Below are positions 1 to 4,703 of a DNA stretch of 11,244 bases, piece after piece. Under the pieces are notes generated by a model. The model worked only from the letters and a program-made list of their open reading frames with translations, ran no database searches and had not been told where the DNA came from. A program made the position numbers and the translations under genes. The stretch lies in contig LFTP01000301.1 of assembly GCA_001513395.1 (NCBI GenBank), forward strand, positions 1-11,244. The letters run 5' to 3'. This DNA is from Clostridia bacterium DTU080 (GTDB lineage: Bacteria; Bacillota; Limnochordia; DTU080). Numbering within the stretch: position 1 is the first letter of the stretch; each line of letters begins with the position of its first letter.

Positions 1-1
1 C

Positions 2-862
2 GCCATTGCCCACTATGCCGCCGAGCGTCATCCGAAACTGAACGTCGTATACGTCACGTCTGAGCGCTTTACGAACGAATTGATCAACTCAATCATGAGA
101 AAATCCACGGCGCAGTTTCGCAGTCTCTATCGACAAGCGGATATCTTGTTAATCGACGATATCCAATTTGTAGCCGGCAAAGAACAGACGCAAGAAGAGA
201 TCTTTCATACCTTTAACGCACTATACGAAGCGGGTAAACAAGTCGTCATCTCCAGTGACCGTCCGCCACGGGAGATACCTACCCTTGAAGACCGTTTGCG
301 TTCCCGTTTCGAATGGGGGCTTACGGCAGACATCCAGCCGCCTGATCTGGAAACGCGCATTGCTATCTTGCGCCAAAAGGCTCTAGCGGAGAATTACTCT
401 CCTCCCAGTGAGGTACTGGCGTTTATTGCCAAGCACATACGTTCGAACATCCGTGAACTTGAAGGAGCTTTGATCCGAGTCATGGCCTTTGCCGACCTCC
501 ACGGCGGCGAGATCACCCTGGATATCGCTCAAGAGGCCCTGAAAGAGGTCGTCGACACCGCCTCACCGCGGATTATCACTATTCAGATGATCCAAGAGAA
601 GGTAGCCGAGCACTTCAACCTCAAAGTGAGCGACATGCATTCCAAAAAGCGTAGCCGCCACGTGGCCTTTCCCCGACAGATCGCCATGTATTTGGCCCGG
701 GAGCTTACGGATTCTTCGCTGCCGCGAATAGGAGAGGAGTTCGGTGGCCGTGATCACACTACCGTCATGCATGCCTGTGAGAAGATAAAAAGTGAGAGTG
801 CGACGGACCCAAATCTGGCTGCCATCCTGCGCGAACTACGCGAGAAGCTCGAAGCTGAGTAA
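2..862 (+). CDS. dnaA: Chromosomal replication initiator DnaA (5'-truncated by window edge)
   Basis: DnaA is the AAA+ ATPase that binds DnaA boxes at oriC, forms a filament and melts the origin. The frame is open from base 2, so the window holds 286 C-terminal residues; domains I-II and Walker A lie outside. Visible in order (fragment numbering): the strand after Walker A (VVYVTSERFTNELINSI, about residues 16-32), Walker B LLIDD with Asp52-Asp53, the sensor-1 region ISSDRPPREIPTLEDRLRSR, and the sensor-2 region SNIRELEGALIRV. Domain IV follows, with AFPRQIAMYLAREL and the DNA-binding signature GGRDHTTVMHACEKI from about residue 248. All are close to Bacillus subtilis DnaA. The ATG at 95 and the TTG at 80 are internal codons, not starts. 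The TAA stop at 860-862 sits 4 nt before the first DnaA box of oriC. Identification is essentially certain. Confidence 0.98.
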   Translation, partial: AIAHYAAERHPKLNVVYVTSERFTNELINSIMRKSTAQFRSLYRQADILLIDDIQFVAGKEQTQEEIFHTFNALYEAGKQVVISSDRPPREIPTLEDRLRSRFEWGLTADIQPPDLETRIAILRQKALAENYSPPSEVLAFIAKHIRSNIRELEGALIRVMAFADLHGGEITLDIAQEALKEVVDTASPRIITIQMIQEKVAEHFNLKVSDMHSKKRSRHVAFPRQIAMYLARELTDSSLPRIGEEFGGRDHTTVMHACEKIKSESATDPNLAAILRELREKLEAE

Positions 863-866
863 AACC

Positions 867-875
867 TGTGGATAA
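867..875 (-). promoter_or_regulatory. DnaA box (perfect consensus)
   Basis: Plus-strand TGTGGATAA is the reverse complement of the consensus TTATCCACA with no mismatch, 4 nt after the dnaA stop. It is likely a high-affinity DnaA site and anchor for the left cluster. Confidence 0.88.
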
Positions 876-888
876 CCCCAAGGAAAGA

Positions 889-897
889 TGGGGATAA
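889..897 (-). promoter_or_regulatory. DnaA box (one mismatch)
   Basis: Plus-strand TGGGGATAA (TTATCCCCA on the minus strand) differs from the consensus at one position. It is in the same orientation as, and 13 nt from, the perfect box at 867-875. Confidence 0.65.
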
Positions 898-922
898 GCC
901 TGTAATTATGCTGTGTGGCGCT

Positions 923-931
923 TGTGGAAGA
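923..931 (-). promoter_or_regulatory. Weak DnaA box candidate
   Basis: Plus-strand TGTGGAAGA matches 7 of 9 positions of the box in the same orientation as its neighbours. It is only 2 nt from the next box at 934-942, so it could be a low-affinity site used cooperatively. On its own it would not be convincing. Confidence 0.4.
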
Positions 932-933
932 TT

Positions 934-942
934 TGTGGACAA
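934..942 (-). promoter_or_regulatory. DnaA box (one mismatch)
   Basis: Plus-strand TGTGGACAA (TTGTCCACA on the minus strand) has one mismatch to TTATCCACA. It is the right-hand member of the left cluster of four co-oriented sites. Confidence 0.68.
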
Positions 943-1056
943 ATACGCAGGAAAAAGGCAGCTTGCTAACCTTGGGGATGCCGAGGACAGTCGAGACAAA
1001 GAGCCCACACGAAATCTACACTGTTAAAGCAGCTCAATAACAGTGGTTGTTTCGGG

Positions 1057-1065
1057 TTTTCCACA
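1057..1065 (+). promoter_or_regulatory. Unwinding-proximal DnaA box
   Basis: TTTTCCACA matches the consensus at 8 of 9 positions and is the only good box on the plus strand here. A GC-rich spacer (GGGCCCACAGCCC, 1066-1078) and a DnaA-trio run follow immediately. In the B. subtilis basal unwinding system the loading box has the same orientation, followed by a GC-rich spacer and trios, so this is the likely DnaA loading site for strand opening. Confidence 0.78.
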
Positions 1066-1078
1066 GGGCCCACAGCCC

Positions 1079-1087
1079 TTACTACTA
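1079..1087 (+). promoter_or_regulatory. DnaA-trio repeats
   Basis: Plus-strand TTA-CTA-CTA reads on the lower strand as 3'-AAT-GAT-GAT, matching the DnaA-trio pattern (3'-[G/A]AT). DnaA-ATP is known to engage this pattern as single-stranded DNA during opening. Three trios follow the GC-rich spacer after the box at 1057-1065. A mirrored TAGTAG copy lies at 1145-1150. Confidence 0.65.
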
Positions 1088-1151
1088 CGGTAACGAGAAT
1101 CAATCATCAATTAAAAACATCGATTGATTGATTATAGGAAGACGTAGTAGT
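1081..1151. repeat. Nested inverted repeat enclosing the AT-rich unwinding element
   Basis: The outer arms are a perfect 9-bp inverted repeat, ACTACTACG (1081-1089) and CGTAGTAGT (1143-1151). The inner arms are another perfect 9-bp inverted repeat, AATCAATCA (1098-1106) and TGATTGATT (1125-1133). Both pairs centre at about 1116, so they form one interrupted dyad. The right inner arm lies in a tandem (GATT)3 tract (1122-1133). The centre is A/T-dominated and is probably the duplex unwinding element. No protein coding was seen in it. Confidence 0.8.
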
Positions 1152-1188
1152 CGTGATAAGACCTAGGACGGGGCGGGAATATATGTTC

Positions 1189-1194
1189 GGGAGG
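1189..1194 (+). promoter_or_regulatory. Ribosome binding site of dnaN
   Basis: GGGAGG ends 10 nt before the ATG at 1205 and supports that codon as the dnaN start. Confidence 0.7.
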
Positions 1195-1204
1195 CTCTCA
1201 TTCA

Positions 1205-2338
1205 ATGCAGTTCGTATGCCTGCATCAAGCCCTGCTGAAGGGGATAAGCACCGTAGAACGAGCGGTTTCCGCGCGCGATGTGATGCCGGTGTTAAAGGGT
1301 ATCTTGCTGGAGGCTCAAGACAGCCATCTTCGCTTAGTGGCCACCGATCTTGAATTAGGCGTGGAGTGCATTGTACCGGCACAAGTGGCTACAACCGGAA
1401 GAATGGTTTTAGATGGTAAAGTATTCACCCAAATCGTGCGGAAACTCGACGGAGATCAGGTTTCCTTTTCGCTCAGTGAAGCATCCATGGTATCCATTGA
1501 GGGAGGTCAGGCTCGTTATAACTTGCACGCCCTGCCTCATGAGGAGTTCCCCGATCTGCCTGGGGTGGGAGGAAGAACCCTCTCGCGCATGCCTCAGAAA
1601 GAATTGAAGCGTATGATTCGTGAGACGATCTTCGCCACAGCAAGTGAAGAATCTAGGCCTGCGTTGACGGGAGCGTTGTTTGAGGTGACTGACGACGAGG
1701 TCAGGATGATTGCCACGGACATCAGCCGATTGGCCTATAGGTCGTATCGATTCCCGTCAAAAGAGGCCGAGACGGACGATTCTCAGGGAACGCCGCTGCA
1801 AAGTGCCATTGTGCCGGCGCGGACGATGCAAGAACTCATGCGTCTGTTGAGTACAGATGATGAGAGTATAGTGGAGTTTGTCATTGCGGATAATCAAGTT
1901 GTCTTTCGTCTGCCCAGCGTGACCATCGTCTCCAGTCTGATTGAGGGGAGCTTCCCCGACTACAGACGGGCATTTCCGGGCGAACAACCGACACGGATGC
2001 GTCTTTCGCGAAGCACGTTCCTTGCCGCGGTCGAAAGAGCGGCCCTTATTGCTCGTCACAGCATGCCACCGATTGTGACTCTGACAGCCACTGAAGAGTA
2101 TCTGGCTATCAGTTCGAGGGAACCTGATGTTGGCGAGGTCTACGAGGAACTGCCCACCACGCTCGAGGGTGTGCCGGCCACAGCTTCCTATCAGGCATAC
2201 TTTCTGACTGAGGTTTTGCGCGCCCTTGACGCCGATGAAGTGATTGTGGAGTTGGGGCAGGGGCTAAAACAGGGCAGCATACGGGTGGTCAACGACGATG
2301 ACTTCCTGTACATACTCATGCCCGTGCGTGTGGGGTGA
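1205..2338 (+). CDS. dnaN: DNA polymerase III subunit beta (sliding clamp)
   Basis: DnaN dimerises into a ring around DNA, tethers the replicative polymerase, and docks many repair and regulatory proteins. The 377-residue product has the family N-terminus (MQFVCLHQALLKGISTVERA, then the conserved SARDVMPVLKGILLEA) and three similar clamp domains of roughly 120 residues each. It ends in the typical YILMPVR-type tail that contributes to the partner-binding cleft. It is slightly longer than B. subtilis DnaN (378), or about equal, and shows no break. A charged insert-like stretch (SKEAETDDSQGTPLQS, around residues 181-196) is the main irregularity. The ATG at 1205 fits both the family N-terminus and the GGGAGG site. 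The TGA stop overlaps the GTG start of the next gene by 4 nt, which suggests translational coupling. Confidence 0.97.
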   Translation: MQFVCLHQALLKGISTVERAVSARDVMPVLKGILLEAQDSHLRLVATDLELGVECIVPAQVATTGRMVLDGKVFTQIVRKLDGDQVSFSLSEASMVSIEGGQARYNLHALPHEEFPDLPGVGGRTLSRMPQKELKRMIRETIFATASEESRPALTGALFEVTDDEVRMIATDISRLAYRSYRFPSKEAETDDSQGTPLQSAIVPARTMQELMRLLSTDDESIVEFVIADNQVVFRLPSVTIVSSLIEGSFPDYRRAFPGEQPTRMRLSRSTFLAAVERAALIARHSMPPIVTLTATEEYLAISSREPDVGEVYEELPTTLEGVPATASYQAYFLTEVLRALDADEVIVELGQGLKQGSIRVVNDDDFLYILMPVRVG

Positions 2339-2568
2339 AAACAATCAAAGACGTGATCGTAGAGCGAGTTCCTATTACCTTGGGTCAGTTCGTGAAAGTG
2401 GCCACCGCCATATCGGGCGGTGAGGCGAAGAGACTGATCCAAGGGGGGAGCGTCCTGGTCAACGGGGTTGTCGAGGTGCGCCGAAGCAGAAAACTTGCGG
2501 ACGGTGATGAGGTACGAATCGAGGGATTTGAAAACTATCGCCTGGTCACGAGCCCCCGGGGTGAGTAA
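2335..2568 (+). CDS. yaaA: S4-domain RNA-binding protein YaaA
   Basis: This is a 77-residue protein that is almost entirely an S4 RNA-binding fold. It has the family pattern ITLGQFVKVATAISGGEAKR, a basic recognition helix, VLVNGVVEVRRSRKL, then DGDEVRIEGFENYRLV. That matches the YaaA family always found between dnaN and recF in Bacillota. In B. subtilis this family is linked to large ribosomal subunit assembly; that role here is by homology. The GTG start lies in a GTGA overlap with the dnaN stop, so translation is probably coupled to dnaN. The stop is 3 nt before recF. No signal peptide or membrane segment is present. Confidence 0.92.
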   Translation: MKTIKDVIVERVPITLGQFVKVATAISGGEAKRLIQGGSVLVNGVVEVRRSRKLADGDEVRIEGFENYRLVTSPRGE

Positions 2569-2571
2569 TAC

Positions 2572-3699
2572 TTGCGCGTCTGCCATTTGCATTTGAATTC
2601 ATATAGAAATTATGACCACCTCGATTTAAAAGTAACGTCGCAGCTCTGCGTCATAGTGGGCGCCAACGCTCAAGGAAAGACCAATCTGTTGGAGGCTGTT
2701 TACTACCTGGCCACGGCGCGCTCGTTTCGGGCTCACAAAGATGATGAGTTGATTAAACACGGTGTTGACGAAGCGTTCTTGGGCTGCACTGTAGACCGTG
2801 AGGTAAACCCTTCCGAAATACGCATTCGTTTGACCCGAAACAGACCCAAGCAGATCACTGTCAACGCCCGCCCTTTGCGTCGTCATCTGGATCTTTTCGG
2901 CCACCTGAACGTCGTCACTTTCTCGCCGGACGATCTTCAACTGGTCAAGGGTGGCCCGGGCGAGCGCAGGAGATTCTTGGACATGGAGCTCTCCCAAGTC
3001 AGCGGGGCCTACCGCCATGACATAGCGACCTACCAGAGGGTTTTGCGTCAGCGCAACAATCTGTTGAAGGAGATATCAGAACGGCGCGCCGATCCGGAGT
3101 TGCTTCAGGCATGGGATCTGCAACTGCTTGATACCGGATGTCGAATCATGGCTCGCAGAGCGACGGCCGTAAAACAGCTGGCTCATTTTGCCCGTTTGGT
3201 ACATCACGAGATCACTCGAGGGGGCGAGCGACTAACCATTCGCTATCGTCCGTTTTTCGGTTCGACGGATGAGGTCGGTGAAGGTGAATGGGAGGATTCG
3301 GAGTCTTTGCGGGCTCGTTTCGCCAAAGAGATAAAACGTCTGCGCCAATTCGAGATGCGGCGCGGTCTCACTTTGGTGGGACCTCAGCGAGACGATCTGG
3401 AGTTCTTAATCAATGATCAGGATGTGCGCTCCTTCGGATCACAGGGCCAACAAAGAACGTGTGTCTTGGCCACTAAACTGGCTGAGATTGAATTCATGCG
3501 CGCCCAAACCGGCATGTACCCGGTCTTGCTTCTCGACGATGTGATGTCAGAGCTTGACGAAAACAGACGTCATTACTTTTTGGGAACCGTGAGCGGTCGG
3601 GTACAGACGTTTATCACTGCGACCGGTCTGGAAACCTTTCCGCAAGAGTTTTTGTCACAGTCACAGGTGATTCGCATCGTTAGGGGAAAGCTTAGTTAG
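2572..3699 (+). CDS. recF: DNA replication and repair protein RecF
   Basis: RecF is an SMC/ABC-like ATPase that, with RecO and RecR, loads RecA at single-strand gaps and supports restart of stalled forks. The 375-residue product is of normal length. It has Walker A GANAQGKT (Gly30-Thr37), the RecF signature KGGPGERRRFLDMELSQVS (about residue 124 on), an ABC signature-type motif FGSQGQQRT, and Walker B PVLLLDD with Asp322-Asp323 leading into VMSELDENRR. The N-terminus MRVCHLHLNSYRNY matches the family, so the TTG at 2572 is the likely start. GGGGTGA at the end of yaaA lies about 8 nt upstream and can serve as ribosome binding site. All key motifs are intact. Confidence 0.97.
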   Translation: MRVCHLHLNSYRNYDHLDLKVTSQLCVIVGANAQGKTNLLEAVYYLATARSFRAHKDDELIKHGVDEAFLGCTVDREVNPSEIRIRLTRNRPKQITVNARPLRRHLDLFGHLNVVTFSPDDLQLVKGGPGERRRFLDMELSQVSGAYRHDIATYQRVLRQRNNLLKEISERRADPELLQAWDLQLLDTGCRIMARRATAVKQLAHFARLVHHEITRGGERLTIRYRPFFGSTDEVGEGEWEDSESLRARFAKEIKRLRQFEMRRGLTLVGPQRDDLEFLINDQDVRSFGSQGQQRTCVLATKLAEIEFMRAQTGMYPVLLLDDVMSELDENRRHYFLGTVSGRVQTFITATGLETFPQEFLSQSQVIRIVRGKLS

Positions 3700-3718
3700 T
3701 GTGCAAAGGGGTAAGCAT

Positions 3719-4009
3719 TTGTTTGTTCATATCGGTGGAGACATAGTCATAGCCCTTAGCGATCTGGTGGCTATCATTGATGCCGAGAGTATGGAGAAAG
3801 GCTCCCTAAATGCCCAAGCCATTCGACTATGGAACGAGAAGGGTCTTCTGCACAAAACGGCCGACGGCCCGGTCAATGCTTGGGTGGTTACAACCCATAG
3901 GGTATACGCTTCTCCGATCTCGGCCGCAACACTTCGCAAGCGGGCGGAGAACTTCGTCAAGGCCCTGGGTGGCGAGCTGCCGGAAGGGTCGGTTGAGCAG
4001 TTAAACTGA
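3719..4009 (+). CDS. remB: Extracellular matrix regulator RemB family (DUF370)
   Basis: The product of about 96 residues has the DUF370/RemB pattern: FVHIGGDIVIALSDLVAIID near the N-terminus, and VTTHRVYASPISAATLRKRA near the C-terminus, as in B. subtilis YaaB/RemB. RemA and RemB are small regulators that activate biofilm-matrix genes in B. subtilis; RemA relatives are DNA-binding oligomers. The target genes here are unknown. I prefer the TTG at 3719, giving MFVHIGGD, because family members begin just before this strand and AAAGGGG (3705-3711) lies 7 nt upstream. A GTG at 3701 would add six residues and sit 1 nt after the recF stop. The C-terminal dozen residues extend past the conserved domain. 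It is the last gene before the terminator at 3987-4020. Confidence 0.87.
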   Translation: MFVHIGGDIVIALSDLVAIIDAESMEKGSLNAQAIRLWNEKGLLHKTADGPVNAWVVTTHRVYASPISAATLRKRAENFVKALGGELPEGSVEQLN

Positions 4010-4020
4010 CCGGCTTTTTT
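3987..4020 (+). terminator. Intrinsic terminator of the dnaN-yaaA-recF-remB cluster
   Basis: GGTCGGTT (3987-3994) pairs with AACTGACC (4004-4011) over 8 bp with one G-U pair and a 9-nt loop. After GGC comes a run of six T (4015-4020). The stem overlaps the last codons and stop of remB. It separates this cluster from the gyrB promoter region. Confidence 0.72.
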
Positions 4021-4158
4021 GCTTAATCCCAGATTTCCACTATGGATCTTTAGAAGCTATTGAAGAAGTCATTGCCGATGTTCGACGGCTTGGCCGGGCA
4101 TTTCGGATCTCTGATCGAAACATCCGGACCGATCTCAGGTGTCACGTAGTGTGGCGTT

Positions 4159-4187
4159 TTGACTGTGTTCATTGGTCAGGGAAGAAT
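4159..4187 (+). promoter_or_regulatory. Possible distal promoter upstream of gyrB
   Basis: TTGACT (4159-4164) is followed after 17 nt by AAGAAT (4182-4187). The -35 is good and the -10 is weak (4 of 6). It would give a leader of about 500 nt before gyrB, so it is less likely than the candidate at 4481-4509. Confidence 0.3.
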
Positions 4188-4462
4188 ACCGACTGGACTG
4201 GGGCTGTCCCCAAAAGGTCAGCCCTGCGTCGTTACCGGCTCGCGTCGTGGCTCAGTAACTGGTCGCATCAGGTTGTGAAGGTCATGGTAATGGTAGACTG
4301 AGACTATGAAAACGAAGAGAAAGCATAGCAGAGGCTCGTAGGGGGGCAGTGCGCGTCAAAGACCTCTTCCTGCTTGGAAAGTCATGCCGAAGCGAGTCTG
4401 TTGGGAGATGACTCTTGGCTCATACTCGGACCGGCCACTATCCGAAACCTGATGTGGAGCCC

Positions 4463-4498
4463 TTTGGCTTTTCTGCCAGGTGGACGGAATAAGCCAAA
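4463..4498. repeat. Long imperfect hairpin overlapping the gyrB promoter
   Basis: TTTGGCTT (4463-4470) pairs perfectly with AAGCCAAA (4491-4498). The stem continues with TTCTG / CGGAA and CC / GG around an AGGT loop, giving about 15 pairs with two single-base bulges (T4490 and A4484). No T-run follows on either strand, so it is not an ordinary intrinsic terminator. It overlaps the -35 and spacer of the predicted gyrB promoter. Confidence 0.6.
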
Positions 4499-4509
4499 AG
4501 AGATATACT
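4481..4509 (+). promoter_or_regulatory. Predicted sigma-A-type promoter of gyrB
   Basis: TGGACG (4481-4486, 4 of 6) and TATACT (4504-4509, 5 of 6) are separated by exactly 17 nt. Transcription would start near 4516 and give a leader of about 190 nt before the gyrB ATG. It is the best promoter match in the remB-gyrB gap. Confidence 0.55.
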
Positions 4510-4522
4510 TTATTGATGGACC

Positions 4523-4535
4523 CTATGTGACATAG
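4523..4535. promoter_or_regulatory. 13-bp palindrome in the predicted gyrB leader (operator candidate)
   Basis: CTATGT-G-ACATAG is a perfect dyad with 6-bp arms. It lies about 14-26 nt after the -10 box of the predicted gyrB promoter, where a repressor could block transcription. No known regulator was matched. Confidence 0.35.
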
Positions 4536-4685
4536 CAAAGACAATAACTCCGTCTTGCCGAGGCATTACCGCCTATGCCGGCCTGTTTCCCCGTTGATGA
4601 TGAGGATGGGCTGAATGAGGCCATTCATGGTAATGCTATGCAATAGGGCTGCCTATGTCGTCAGGGCCTCTCGTCCAATTCGTAC

Positions 4686-4693
4686 AAGGAGGG
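4686..4693 (+). promoter_or_regulatory. Strong ribosome binding site of gyrB
   Basis: AAGGAGGG is a near-perfect Shine-Dalgarno sequence 10 nt before the ATG at 4704 and fixes the gyrB start. Confidence 0.85.
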
Positions 4694-4703
4694 TTTTCTG
4701 CTC

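Larger units (their letters stand above)
863..1160. other. oriC: Chromosomal replication origin (oriC), dnaA-dnaN intergenic part
   Basis: The 342-nt gap between dnaA and dnaN has no gene but carries the elements expected of a Bacillota origin. There is one perfect and three near-match DnaA boxes in the two clusters, plus a weaker one. A GC-rich spacer and a DnaA-trio run follow the rightmost box, and then an AT-rich stretch (about 1091-1136). The left boxes (867-942) all read on the minus strand; the unwinding-proximal box (1057-1065) reads on the plus strand. This is the same order as the B. subtilis dnaA-dnaN unwinding region. Any box cluster upstream of dnaA is outside the window. The assignment is inferred from motifs and position. 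Confidence 0.9.
4021..4703. other. Long remB-gyrB intergenic region, no gene recognised
   Basis: About 680 nt have no convincing coding region on either strand and no tRNA-, SRP- or tmRNA-like signature that I can see. The region holds a possible weak promoter (4159-4187), a small hairpin (GGGCTG 4201-4206 with CAGCCC 4219-4224), and the long hairpin at 4463-4498. It also holds the better gyrB promoter candidate at 4481-4509, a 13-bp palindrome at 4523-4535, and an 8-bp inverted repeat GCATTACC (4563-4570) / GGTAATGC (4629-4636). The frame starting at 4005 has only five stops up to 4646 and could be the remains of a decayed gene; no family was recognised in it. Confidence 0.6.

Noticed and set aside
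4356..4544. Minus-strand 62-codon open frame in the remB-gyrB gap
   Set aside because: It has no ribosome binding site, no recognisable domain, and crosses the predicted gyrB promoter and hairpin.
4021..4703. Searched for a tRNA, SRP RNA, tmRNA or CRISPR array in the long gap
   Set aside because: No T-arm GGTTCGA-type motif, no SRP apical-loop signature, and no regularly spaced repeats were found.
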